NCBI GenBank assembly: GCA_009192285.1
Contig: CM018603.1
Coordinates: forward strand, 2,224,588 to 2,288,587
DNA length: 64,000 nt
Source of the DNA: Morchella semilibera
Taxonomy: Eukaryota > Ascomycota > Pezizomycetes > Pezizales > Morchellaceae
Direction: 5' to 3'
Part shown: piece after piece, positions 20,730 to 30,864 of the stretch
Numbering within the stretch: position 1 is the stretch's first letter
Layout: the number at the start of each line of letters is the position of its first letter
Position numbers and translations under genes: made by a program
The notes under the pieces: generated by a model
The model's database searches: none
Seen by the model: only the letters and a program-made list of their open reading frames with translations
Told to the model about the DNA's origin: nothing

Positions 20730-21499
20730 TGTGACGGAGTAACCCGACGCAAAGAAGAAGATGACAATGATGACGCAGAAGAACCCGAGGAGCACAGCCT
20801 ACATCAGCAAACTCAACTTGTGATCGGAGTCTCCCAATAATCTCCCGGGTCTCCTGAGAGTCTCCTGAGACTCCTGGATATTTTTTGAGTCTCCTGAGGC
20901 TCAGGAGACATCAGGAGATAAATGAAGTCTTGCTGATGTAAGCGACGAGGAGACCGACAAAAACAAAGGTAACACCGGGCAGGCACAAGCAAAGGCACCG
21001 GCAAAGGCAAAGGCAAGGGCAAAGGCACAAGGGCACAGAGCAGGGAAAGTGAGGACCAGATGGACCTCAACGAGAACGATGAGAGATGCTATGAGTTTGC
21101 TCTCGTCAGAGGATCGAGTATTTGGTACGAGAGGCTATGGCTTAGAAATAGGAGTAGATTGATATGTACCGAGATAACAGGAAGACGAGACAGAGAGAAA
21201 AGAAAGAAAGAACTAAGGAAAATATCTAACCCCGCTATTTAACACTTCCCCTCCACCAGTCCGCTATGACTCATACATCAGTTCATAGAAACCCACAAAA
21301 ACCCGTCGTACCCACACCTCGTACTCCTCCCCACCATCTCCACTATCTACATTACCAATCCATCACGCCATCGAACCTCCTAGAACTAAATGACGACAAC
21401 CTCTTTCAGCACACCCCTTTCTCGCTTAACCATTCCTAAACAATCACAACACCGCTTCGACTACCGAACCCTTGGGACCGATGCCAAGACGCCGGGAGA
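20730..21499 (-). repeat. LTR-A nested at level 3, containing a MITE
   Basis: TGTGACGG at 20730 to GGGAGA at 21499 on the plus strand, so the LTR is reversed. Without the MITE it is 631 bp. Its flanks (CTCAT/GTCGT) no longer match well. Confidence 0.75.
20802..20938 (+). repeat. CATCAGCAA MITE, TSD TA
   Basis: A full copy between TA at 20800-20801 and 20939-20940, inside the reverse LTR-A. Other LTR-A copies are uninterrupted at this place. Confidence 0.9.
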
Positions 21500-21600
21500 G
21501 TCGTATAGGCTGTGCTCCTCGAGTCCTTCTGTGTCATCATTGTCATCTTCTAATTTGCATCAGGTTACTCCGTTACATAATGAGAAGAGATTGTGGGGAG

Positions 21601-22857
21601 TGTCCCGGCGTCTTGGCATCGGTTCCGAGGGTACGGTAGTCGAAGCACTGTTGTAATTGTTAGGGTAATGTTAAACGAGGAAGGGGTATACTGAAGAGGA
21701 GGTGTTGTCATTGGGTTCTAGGAGTGTGATGGAGTGACCCGACGCAAAGAAGAAGATGACAATGATGACGCAGGTAGGCTCGAGGAGCACAGTATACGCA
21801 ACGAGGTAACTGACGAAGACAGCGACAACACCGGGCAGGCACAAGCTCAGGCACCGGCGAAGGCAAAGGTAAGGACAAGGGCACAAGAGCACAGAGCAGG
21901 GAGCGTGAGGACCGAATGGACCTCAACGGGAACGATAAGAGGTACTATGGTTTTCCTCGTTGGAGGATAGGATCTTGGGTACGAGAGAACTATGGCTGAA
22001 GGATAGAAGTATATTCCCATGTACCGAGATAACAGGAAGATGAGACAGAGAGGAAAGAAAGAAGAAACTAAGAAAAACATCTTTCCCCGCTATATAACAT
22101 TACTTCCCCACCAGCCCGCTATAACTCAAACATCAGTTCATAGAAACCCACAGAAACCCGTCGCATCCACATCTCGCATTCCTCCCCACCCTCTCCGCTA
22201 ATTATATTACAAATCCATCACGCCATCGAACCTCTCAGAACCTAATAACGACAACCTCCACCTTGCGCTCCCCACCCTCGCTTAACATTACCCTAATAAC
22301 CACAACCATGCATCGCCTACCGGACTATCGGGGCAGATGCCAAGGCGCCGGGACAAGGAGGTTCGATGGCGTGATAGATTTGTAATGTAAACAGGGGAGA
22401 TGGTGGGGAGGAATACGAGGTATGGTTGCAACGGATTTCCATAGAATTCTATGAGCTAATGTATGAGTCATAGCGGACCTGTGGAGGAGAGGTGTTAAAT
22501 AGTGGGGATAGATGTTTTCCTTAGTTCTTTTCTACTTTCTTCTTTGTCTCGTCTTCCTGTCATCTCGGTACATAAGAATATACTCCTATTCTTAAGCCAT
22601 AGCTCCTCGCCTCCAAAATCTTGTCCTCTTTAAGAGGAACCTCTCATTGTTCTCGTTGAGGTCCACTCGGCCCTCACTCTCTCTGGTCTGTATTCTTGTG
22701 CCCTTATCCTTGCCTTTGCCTTTGGCGGTGCCTGTGCTTGTGCCTGCCCGATGTTGTACCTGTCTTCGTCGGTCTCCTTGTCGCATAGGCTATACTCCTC
22801 AAGTCCTTCTGTGTCATCATTGTCATCTTCTACTTTGTGTGGGTTTACTCCGTAACA
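21601..22857 (+). repeat. second LTR-A nested at level 2
   Basis: 21601-21724 and 22356-22857 form one LTR (TGTCCCGG...CCGTAACA) flanked by GGGAG and GGAAG. It is split by the reverse LTR at 21725-22355. Confidence 0.8.
21725..22355 (-). repeat. solo LTR-A (631 bp), TSD AGGAG
   Basis: TGTGATGG at 21725 to GCCGGGACA at 22355, with perfect AGGAG at 21720-21724 and 22356-22360. This pair of duplications defines the true LTR ends. Confidence 0.9.
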
Positions 22858-23649
22858 GGAAGGAAACCGAGGTGTGGTAGTAACCGGTTTTCTGTGGAAT
22901 TTTATGGACGAAGGCATGAGTCATAGTATACTAACGGAGGAGGGTGTTAAATAGCACGGGAAGACTTTTTCTTTAGTTCTTTCTTTCTTTTCTCTCTGTC
23001 TCATCTTCCTGTTATCTCAATACATAGGAATATACTACTATTCATAGCTATGGTTTCTCCTCTCCAAACTTGCTTTCACAGGAGGTAACCTTATAGCGCT
23101 CTTAATCCTCGCCCAGGTTCTTACCTAGTCCTCACTTCCCCTACTTTACCCTGCGCCCTCTGCCTCTGCTCTTGCCATTGCCATTGCCATTGCCGGTGCC
23201 TGCACTTGTACCCGCTCAGCCCTCGTTTCTTCTTTGTTAGTGTCCTCGTAGTACTGGCTGTGCTCCTCGAGTTAGCTTGCGTCATCATTGTCATCTGTCA
23301 TGTTGCGTCTGGTTACTTTGTCACAAGTGGGATCACTACGGTATTCTCATTGGTACGCTAGCATTGCGGTAAGAATACGGTATTTGTACAATACCCTTCC
23401 TCTAATGCCAATTTAATTTGGTACTTGCCACTAAATTCCGTAGACATATGGTAGTGATTTTACCACAATCTTTTATACTGTACGTATACATACACGTACT
23501 AGGTGTCTGTAGCCCTTTAAATCTCTTTCTGTACGATTGTGTTCACAACCTGTATATGTATATTTACATACTTATTATATGTATTACTTCATATGAATGC
23601 ATACATGTATGTATATACGCATATTCAATACATTGTATGCATAAATGTA

Positions 23650-23819
23650 CAATACTAAAAAGAGGGGTGGGGTCACTAAGTATTCTCGTTGATACGCTAG
23701 CAATGCGGTAAGATTACGGTATCCGTACAACACTTTTCTTCTAATGCTGATTTAATTCTATATTTGTCACTAAATGCCGTAGCCCTATGGTAGTGGTTTC
23801 ACCCCATTTTTTCATACTA
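23650..23819 (+). repeat. MITE-E copy 2 (170 bp), TSD TA
   Basis: Starts CAATACTAAAAAGAGGGG, continues TATTCTCGTTGATACGCTAGC, and ends TTCATACTA, with TA at 23648-23649 and 23820-23821. Long imperfect inverted ends (TGGGGTCACTA.../...TAGTGGTTTCACCCC) fold on each other. Confidence 0.65.
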
Positions 23820-23821
23820 TA

Positions 23822-24375
23822 GTAATGCGGCGAGAATGTTTTAACAATTATCGTATTCTTATATTGGTGGGAATACCGTAGTGATCCTACTGCCTTTTTG
23901 TTACTGTATACATGTAGAAATCAGATATCAATACATGTAACCACATCAATAAGACTTCATTTGTCTCCTGATGTCTCCTGAGCCTCATGAGACTCAAAAA
24001 ATATCGAGGGGTCTCAGGAGACTCTCAGGAGACCCAGGAGACTGTTGGGAACCCCAGTCACAAGTTAAGTTTGCTGATGGGAAGAGTACTGTACAAATAC
24101 TGTATTCTTACTGCAATGCTAATGCATCAGTGAGAATACCGTAGTGATCCCACCTCTTTTTTTGATACTGTAGTCAGTAAACTAACCAACCTATTATGCA
24201 TCAATGCATGCGGGTGAGATTTGATGATGCACGAAAACATCGACTTGTAGTATATATGTATACATGAATACATGTAGGTGTTCATATGAAGTCGCATGGA
24301 AAAATAAGGTGAAATCACTATCAAGACCGTATTCTTAGCGTATTGCTAGTGATCCCACCTACTCTTTTGGTACTA
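23822..24375. repeat. MITE-E fragments around a CATCAGCAA MITE
   Basis: Pieces with GAATACCGTAGTGATCC(C/T)AC and terminal TTTTTGTTACTG, TTTTGATACTG (ends 24170) and TTTTGGTACTA (about 24372), each followed by TA, show three further MITE-E ends. No coding sequence. Confidence 0.5.
23944..24079 (-). repeat. CATCAGCAA MITE, 136 bp
   Basis: Reverse-oriented copy starting CATCAATAAGACTTC (one mismatch) and ending TTTGCTGATG. No matching 2-bp duplication. Confidence 0.8.
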
Positions 24376-24531
24376 TAGTATTAGTACAATACATATATCT
24401 ACTGAGTGAATCTACGTACTTACGTATAAGTAGTATACTTGATATATTCCACGTGTATATGAAGTATACATAGTTCAATGAATACACGCGTACATGTATC
24501 TATATGTTATTACATGTAAGTTGGTAACATC
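24376..24531. repeat. TACATG/TACGTA-rich microsatellite-like stretch
   Basis: Overlapping TACGTA, ATACAT, TACATGTA and CACGTGTAT motifs without a strict period. Comparable stretches occur at 23480-23640 and 38655-38690. Confidence 0.4.
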
Positions 24532-24816
24532 ATGATTAGTATCAAAACCTTTGACACGTTGATCGCGCGCGTTACTCTAGACTTTACTAATTTACAACCT
24601 TTCGACTTTCATCTAGCAGCTTCACAACCTACTTTGAATTCATCTTTTGAGAATGTAACTGCACGTTGCAAGGGCAAGATCTCTGACCGAAAGTCTAAGC
24701 GGAAGCATGATGTTGAGTATAAAGAGAAGCACCCAGAGAAGACAAAAGCTAGCAAGTGTTTTTCAAGGATTAAAACCCAAGTTTATAAGGAGTTCACGTA
24801 TGACGGAGTATCCTGA
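24532..24816 (+). pseudogene. orphan ORF fragment truncated by an LTR
   Basis: ORF of 94 codons, acidic and then Lys-rich (KISDRKSKRKHDVEYKEKHP). The last residues come from an LTR-A end beginning about 24799, so the original ORF, if real, was cut there. No recognised family; it may be a transposase or host gene scrap. Confidence 0.25.
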
Positions 24817-25015
24817 GGCAAAGTAGAAGATGACAATGATGACGCAGAAGGACTCGAGGAGTACAGTCTATGCGACGAGGAGACCGACGAAGACAGGAAC
24901 AACGCCAGGCAGGCACAAGCACAGGCACCGGTGAAGGTAAAGGCAAGGGCAAGGACACAGGAGCGCAGGACGGAGAGAGTGAGGACCGAATGGACCTCAA
25001 CGAGAATGATGAGAG
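24799..25015 (-). repeat. LTR-A fragment, truncated
   Basis: Starts TATGACGGAG (LTR 3' end on the minus strand) and stops at GATGAGAG, where another LTR begins. The remaining two thirds are missing. Confidence 0.7.
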
Positions 25016-25096
25016 TGTCTCAGCATCTTGGCATCGGTTCCGAAAGTTGGGTAGTCGAAACGCTGTCGTGGTTGTTGGGGTAATGTTAAGCGAGGA

Positions 25097-25684
25097 TATC
25101 ACGGCGTACCACGGACTTCGCGGAGGAGGAGGATATGGGAGAATAGGTTTTCGGGTATAAGGTTTCTTTTGGGTTTCTGGAGTTTCTATGGGTTTCCGTT
25201 ACACGATGTTATGAGTCATGACTGTACAGGGATTAGGAGGGGTATATATATGTTGCTACGGATCTTCCCTTTGTTCTTTTCTTTCTCTTTCTTTCCTTAC
25301 GTGTTCTTCCTGTTATCAACCCTACGGTTTAGTTTCGTTTTGCCTTGTGTTCTTAGTTCTGAATATACAACGTCATAACCATAACCTTCGCCAAGACCCT
25401 AGTGGGTTCTCCATCGTATCTCGTCTTGTCCTCGCTTTGCTTCGCCCTCGTCTCGCCTCGTCCTCGTCTCGCCTCGCTTCGTCCATAATTTATGACAGTA
25501 GTACGTATCATTTACTGGTATCTTCGTCTCCACGTTTTCGTCAGAGAGGCCATCTGGACCCTCTGCCCTACAACTCTGCTCCTCGGTTAAGTTCCTTATT
25601 CTCGTCCCTCGTCCTCGTCCTTGTTCCTGCCTCGGTTGTGTACCTCGGCTCTCTTGTTTGTTGTCTCCGTGTTGCTCCGTAACA
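25097..25684 (+). mobile_element. solo LTR-G (588 bp), TSD GAGGA
   Basis: TATCACGG...CCGTAACA between GAGGA at 25092-25096 and 25685-25689. It carries ATGAGTCAT at 25211, a TATATATAT box near 25243, and a CTTTCTCTTTCTTTCC block followed by CTTCCTGTTATC. The ORFs inside are Ser/Leu-rich frames of the pyrimidine tracts. Confidence 0.8.
25211..25219 (+). promoter_or_regulatory. Gcn4/AP-1-type site in LTR-G
   Basis: ATGAGTCAT lies about 30 bp upstream of the TATATATAT box of this LTR. Function is inferred from the motif. Confidence 0.45.
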
Positions 25685-26080
25685 GAGGAGGAGGTATGCT
25701 GAGAAGAGGGTGTCGTCATTAGGTTCTAAGAGGTTCGATGGCGTGATGGATTGGTAATGTAAATAGTGGAGATGGAGGGGAGAATTACGAGGTGTGGTAG
25801 CGACGGGTTTCCATGAGGTTCTATGAGCGAACAAGTGAGTCATACTGGACTGGTGGGGGAGAAGTGTTAAATAGCAGAGATAGATGTTTTCCTTAGTTTT
25901 TTCTTTCTTTTCTCTCTGTCTCGTCTTCCTGTTATTTCGGTACATAGCAATCTATTCCTATCCCTAGCCATAGTCTCCTCGACCCCGTCATCTATCTTCA
26001 GTACAAGGAAATCCATAGTACCTCCTATTGTTCTCGTTGAGGTCCATCCAGTCCTCACTTCCCCTGCCCTGTGCTCTTTT

Positions 26081-26713
26081 TGTGACGGAGTAACTCGACG
26101 CAAAAAAAGAAGATGACAATGATGATGCAGAAGGACTCGGGGAGCACAGTCTACGTGACGAGGAGACTGACGAAGACAGAGACAACACCGGGCAGGCATA
26201 AGCACAAGCACCGGTGAAGGCAGGGGCAAGGGCAAAGGCACCAGGACGCAGAGCGGAGAGAGTGAGGACCAGATGGACCTTAACGGGAATGATGAGAGGT
26301 ACTATAGGTTTCCCTCTTGAAGAGGACAGGATCTTGGAGGCGAGGAACCATGGCTTAGAAATAGGAACATATTCCTATGTATCGAAATGACAAGAAGACG
26401 AGACCGAGAGAAAAGAAAGAAAGAACTAAGGAAAACATCTATCTCCGCTATTTAACACTTCTCCCCCACCAGTCCGAAATGACTCACCCATTCGCTCATA
26501 GAACCTAATAGAAATCTATCGCTACCACACCTAATATTCCTCCCCACCATCTCCGTTATTTCTATTACAAATTCATCACGCCATCGAACCTCCTAGAACC
26601 CCATGTTGACACCCCCCTCTCAGCACAACCCTTCCTCGCTTAACTCTTCCTCATTAGTTACATCAGCGCTTCGACTACCAAATCCCCAGGACTGATGCCA
26701 AGACGCCGGGATA
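26081..26713 (-). repeat. solo LTR-A (633 bp), TSD CTTTT
   Basis: TGTGACGG at 26081 to GCCGGGATA at 26713, between perfect CTTTT at 26076-26080 and 26714-26718. Confidence 0.9.
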
Positions 26714-26800
26714 CTTTTGTTTCTGCCCTTGCCTTTGACCTTGTCGGTGACCTTGCCTGTTCCTGCTTGGGATAGCCTTGTCTTCGTTGGTGTTCTTGTG

Positions 26801-26938
26801 CATCAGCAAGACTTCATTTGTCTCCTGATGTCTCCTGATCCTCAGGAGACTGAAAAAAATATCCAGGGGTCTCAGGAGACTCTCAGGAGACTTGGGATAC
26901 TGTTGGGAGACAGTAGCCACAAGTTGAGTTTGCTGATG
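26801..26938 (-). repeat. CATCAGCAA MITE, TSD TG
   Basis: A 138-bp reverse-oriented copy between TG at 26799-26800 and 26939-26940, inside an LTR-A whose other copies lack it. Confidence 0.9.
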
Positions 26939-27014
26939 TGTCCTGGCTGTACCCCCCGAGTCATTCTGCGTCATCATTGTCATCTTCTCCTTTGCGTCGA
27001 GTTACTCCGTCACA

Positions 27015-27053
27015 CTCAAGGGACATCAGGGAACAAATGAAGTATTGCTGATG
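27015..27053 (+). repeat. CATCAGCAA MITE remnant
   Basis: Only CTCAAGGGACATCAGG...TATTGCTGATG remains, attached to the LTR end at 27014. Confidence 0.6.
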
Positions 27054-27287
27054 CAAAAGAGACGCATAGCGGGACAGGGAAAGTAAGAACCATGTAATGT
27101 CCACATCGTAGATAAGGAGAAACTATAGAGTCACCTTTTATGAAGGCGAGTTTGGAGGCAAAACACTATGGTTATAGATAGGAGTATATTCCTATGTGGC
27201 GAGATAACAGGAAGACGAGACAGAGAAGAAAGAAAGAAAAGAACTAAAGAAAAGATCTAAGCTCTCCATTTAACATTCTCCTCCATA

Positions 27288-28083
27288 GGGCCCCGTCAAA
27301 TACACAAGAGTAAGATACTGGTAGTAAGAAACATGGTCATAAACCAGTTATAAACTCAGGTCCAGTTGAGAGAGAGTAAAATACTGTAGCAGGGTTAGGT
27401 TTATTAAACATGAAGAGGTAGAAACAAGTCCGTCCCCCTCCTTCCCAAAAGCATATACAAAAGACATACCCAAACTTTTTGCTTATATCCGGAGTATCAT
27501 GCCGTTATAAACATCAGTTTCCGACAGCTTAAATACTATCACGGCTCCGCCTCCTGCACCTCGCCCCCCGCCAAGGCGTCTTCGGAACAGGGTTGTTGGA
27601 TAGTATCGGTCGTTGTCGGAAGTAGAATGAGGGATTAGGAAGGAGCTCGAGTAATGGAGTGTAAGCGCTAGGAAGGATTGGGTAGTAACGGATAGAATTG
27701 GGGATATCGGGAATAGTATGGGTGGTACGGGAGTGTAATAGTTTCTATGGGATTCTATGGTATGAGTCATTGATGCGGGGGAATAGTTGTATATATAGTG
27801 TTCGTTTTTTCCTATGTTTCTGCCTCTCTAGGCAACGTCTTCTTTCTGTTAGCAATACATTACTTTGGCTTCGGCCCTTCTGTCTTCACCTCGTCCCTGA
27901 CCCTGAACCTGAATCTGAACCTGAACCTGAACCCGAACCTGCCTCGCCTTGGGTATATCCTGAGCCGACCCCGTCCTGCCTCTGTCTCTGAATTCTACCC
28001 CGCCTCGTCCCTGAGCCCGACCCGGCCCCGTTAGAAATACTTTGCCCTGTTTTAAACATAGTTTACAGTATCTCACGGGGCCC
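27288..28083. repeat. TA-flanked MITE with GGGCCCCGT ends, containing LTR-F
   Basis: GGGCCCCGT at 27288 is exactly inverted at 28075-28083, and TA flanks both ends (27286-27287, 28084-28085). Subtracting LTR-F leaves about 290 bp with no coding capacity. TA duplications point to the Tc1/mariner-pogo group. Confidence 0.75.
27537..28035 (+). mobile_element. solo LTR-F (499 bp), TSD AATAC
   Basis: TATCACGG...CCGTTAGA between AATAC at 27532-27536 and 28036-28040, a perfect duplication. It contains ATGAGTCAT near 27762, TATATATAG near 27793, AGGCAACGT near 27830, and a CTGAAC hexamer run (27902-27940) that creates Pro/Asn/Leu-rich shadow ORFs. It matches the 5' LTR at 48066-48557. Confidence 0.85.
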
Positions 28084-28160
28084 TACTCCTCACCAGTCTG
28101 AATATGACTCATACATCCGCCCATAGAAACACATACAAACACAATGTAACTACACCTACT

Positions 28161-28794
28161 TGTCCCGGCGTCTTGGCATTTGTCTCGACAGTTCGGTAGG
28201 CGATGTACGGTTGTGGTTGTTAGGGAAATGTTAAGCGAGAGCGGGGAGTGCGAGGTGGAGGCTGTCGTCATTAGATTCTGGGAGGTTCGATGGCGTGATG
28301 GATTGGTAATGTAGAATAGCGGAGATGGTGGGGAGGATTACGGGGTGTGGTAGTAACAGGTTTCTATGAGGTTCTATGAGCGGAGGTGTGAGTCATATTG
28401 GACTAGTGGAGGAGGTGTGTTAAATAGTCGAGATAGATGTTTTCCTTAGTTCTTTCTTTCTTTTCTCTCTGTCTCGTCTTCCTGTTATCTCGGTACATAG
28501 GAATCTACTCCTATTTCTAACGCCATAGCCTCTCGTACCAAAGACTCGATCCTCTGACAAGAGGAAACTCATAGTATCCCTTATCGTTCTCGTTGAGGTC
28601 CCTTCGGTCCTCACTCTTCCTGCTCTGTGCTCTTGTGCCCTTGCTCTTGCCTTTGTCTTCGCCGGTGCCTGTGTCTGTACCTGCCTGGCGTTGTCCCTGT
28701 CTTCATCGGCCCCCTCGTCGAGTACACTGTGCTCCTCGAGTCCCTCTGCGTCATCATTGTCATCTTCTTCTTTGCGTCGGGTTACTCCGTCACA
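28161..28794 (+). repeat. solo LTR-A (634 bp), TSD CTACT
   Basis: TGTCCCGG...CCGTCACA between perfect CTACT at 28156-28160 and 28795-28799. TGAGTCAT at 28389. Confidence 0.9.
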
Positions 28795-28978
28795 CTACTA
28801 TTCTTCCCCACCATTTCATCAAATTTTATTACCAATTCTCTCTGCAACGGAACGTAATTGAACCTACTGACATTAACCTCACTTTATCTTATTTCCTCTT
28901 TTCTTAACATTACTCCATTAGCTACAACAGGACTGCGACTACTGAACCTTTGAAACTAATGCCAAAACGCTGGGACAG

Positions 28979-29929
28979 CAATACTTTTAAGGATTCTATT
29001 GATATTAGTGAAGGGTGGTTGAGTATAGTTGTATAGGTGGGTTTCGAGCAATCTTTTTAAAAGAATGTGGTATGACTACTAATATGTAAGTCACAGGCTA
29101 ATCTGGCGGTTTTATTGATATTAGTCATAGCTTAACCTCCTATATCTCTCCTACCGTTAAGTGCGACAATGTAACTGGATATAATTGAATGACAGGTGAA
29201 AGTGGTGATATAGGCGAGATCGAGGGCACAGACAGGGCTAGTAGAAGCGCAAGGCAGTGATGAAGACAAAGGCAAAGGCAACGACAAGAACGAGAGCAGA
29301 GCAGAGAAAGTGAAGACCAGTTTAGCACCATAGGCAAGAATAGGAAAAAACTATAGAGTCAGCTTTTCTGAAGACGAGTTTGTGGGACAGAGTACTGAAG
29401 GTGTAATGAGATAGAAGGTAATGATAATACAGAAGGACCCGAAGTATAGAGCTAGAGGGTGCCGAAGCTCAAGGCACATCAGCAAGCTTCACCATTTGTG
29501 ACTGGAGTCTCCTGAGTCTCCTGACAGTCTTCTGAGTCTCCTGAGACCCCTGTAATCTCCTGAGACTTGTAAAATCTTCCTGATGCAGGTACAAGCACAG
29601 GTAACAACGAGGTCAAAGGCATGGAAAAGTGTGAAAGAGGCGCGGAACAGAGAATGTGAGGACTAGATAGATCTCAACGTAGATAATGAAAGGTGATATA
29701 GATTTCCTCGTTACTGAAACAGATTACAAAGTTACGAAGACTATTTCTAGAAATAGGAATGGATCCCTATATACCGAGATGACAGAAAGACGAGATACAG
29801 AGAAAAGAAAGAAAGAACTAAAGAAAAAGTTTATACCTGCTATTTAACATTCTTCTTCAATCCTTCTACTATAACTCATACGTCAGGCCATTTCATAGAA
29901 CCTTGTTACTACCACACTTCGTATTCCTC
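28979..29929 (-). repeat. heavily decayed LTR-A2 fragments
   Basis: Recognisable LTR pieces on the minus strand include GAAGACAAAGGCAAAGGCAAC (about 29264), GAGAAAAGAAAGAAAGAACTAA (about 29800) and CTATTTAACATTC. No ORF. A short MITE variant lies at 29477-29585. Confidence 0.5.
29477..29585 (+). repeat. short (109-bp) variant of the CATCAGCAA MITE, TSD CA
   Basis: CATCAGCAAGCTTCACC...TCTTCCTGATG, flanked by CA at 29475-29476 and 29586-29587. It keeps the GTCTCCTGAG repeats but has a different left arm and interior. A sister copy lies at 60941-61038, so this is a second subfamily. Confidence 0.75.
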
Positions 29930-30066
29930 CATCAGCAAGACTTCATTTATCTTCTGATGTCTAATGAGCTTTAGGAGACTCAAAAAATATCCAAGAATCT
30001 CAAGAGACTCTCAGGAGACCTGGGAGACTGTTGAGAGACTCCATTAACAAGTTGAGTTTGCTGATG
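29930..30066 (-). repeat. CATCAGCAA MITE, full length
   Basis: Reverse-oriented 137-bp copy with perfect ends. The flanks do not match. Confidence 0.8.
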
Positions 30067-30864
30067 TGATTGTGTGCAAACTTGAAAACAAGGTCTCTTC
30101 TAGTATTGAGTAAAATATGTGTCAACTTCTAATTGTTGAGTGCATTCTGTATGATATCTGCAGGAAGATATATTAAAGAATTATATAAATAAAAATATAA
30201 AGCAATCAGAGGTTGAATCTGGATCATTATAAATTTTAACAAACATATTATCAGCTAGACTATATTTTAAAACAACGAACTACTAAATTTTGCTTCCACA
30301 AACAAAAATAAAAAATCAAATACATATGTGTTAGGAGAAGTGTAAAGAGGGTCAGGGAATTAATACATAGAAACCACAATATCAAAACATTTTTTGAGTA
30401 TAAAAGCATCTTGGAAATGGGTCTGAAGTCCCATTTCCTAGAGAAGTTCTCTGAACCTTTTGATTCTTTTCCAGAAATTTGCAGGGAAAGGGGAGGCATG
30501 CATGTATCAATTATCATTTTTGCCGCTTAGCATATGATATGAATACAGTATAATTAAGCCTCATCAAGTAGTTATTAGCACCTTTTTTCAAGGCCTTAAG
30601 GTCAAAAGGGATCACCCATTCTTGGGGAATCAAAGGAGAACTGCATCGTAGAATTTTGGCACGAGAAGTAGTATTTAGGGCATATTCGGTCACGGGCTAG
30701 GTCTGAGTGCCTTTATTTAGGGAGGAAATCATTATATAGTTGCCCTTTGAACTAAGAATATTATCCATCTAATGCTGTCTTGCTAACAACCCCATCTGAC
30801 GCGCGTCAACGAGTGAGCATGAACCTAATCTGGAAATTGATTATCCCTCCATGGTATTTTCAAC
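30067..30864. other. AT-rich intergenic region 3' of CCH1
   Basis: No gene, repeat or RNA signature seen. It should hold the CCH1 3' untranslated region and polyadenylation site, since the CCH1 stop codon is at 30865-30867. Confidence 0.4.

Larger units (their letters stand above)
20022..21577 (+). repeat. LTR-A nested at level 2, containing a MITE and a reverse LTR
   Basis: It begins TGTCTCGACATC and ends CCGTTACA, between TAATT (20017-20021) and TAATG (21578-21582). It is interrupted by the MITE at 20412-20548 and the reverse LTR at 20730-21499. Confidence 0.75.
19866..23325 (+). repeat. outer LTR-A2 inserted in MITE-E, itself split by two LTR groups
   Basis: 19866-20021, 21578-21600 and 22858-23325 join into one LTR of about 647 bp (TGTCCCAG...TTTGTCACA). 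The flanks GGTGG and AGTGG are a 5-bp duplication with one mismatch. The two interruptions are independent nested LTRs. Confidence 0.75.
19845..23480 (+). repeat. MITE-E copy 1 (TA-flanked) holding a 3.46-kb LTR nest
   Basis: The element starts CAGTACCAAAAAGAGGGG at 19845 and ends TTTATACTG at 23480, with TA at 19843-19844 and 23481-23482. Without the LTRs it is about 170 bp, like its neighbour at 23650-23819. Ends of CAGT type with TA duplications are the rule for Tc1/mariner-pogo derivatives. Confidence 0.7.
25016..27014 (+). repeat. LTR-A split by LTR-G, a reverse LTR-A and a MITE
   Basis: 25016-25096, 25690-26080 and 26719-27014 join into one LTR (TGTCTCAG...CCGTCACA). Three separate insertions lie inside: 25097-25684 (TSD GAGGA), 26081-26713 (TSD CTTTT) and 26801-26938 (TSD TG). 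Confidence 0.85.
27055..28978 (-). repeat. LTR-A2 split by a TA MITE and a young LTR-A
   Basis: 27055-27287, 28086-28160 and 28800-28978 follow the LTR-A2 order on the minus strand and end (as LTR start) at GCTGGGACA. Insertions: 27288-28083 (TSD TA) and 28161-28794 (TSD CTACT). Confidence 0.7.

Noticed and set aside
23331-24360. CRISPR-like array of spaced repeats
   Set aside because: Repeat units are MITE ends of both orientations with TA flanks, in a eukaryotic context; no regular spacing.
25218-25682. 154-codon Ser/Leu/Arg-rich ORF
   Set aside because: It lies wholly inside a TSD-bounded solo LTR-G; composition follows the CTCGTC tracts.
27698-28034. Pro/Glu repeat protein
   Set aside because: It is a reading of the CTGAAC hexamer repeat inside LTR-F.
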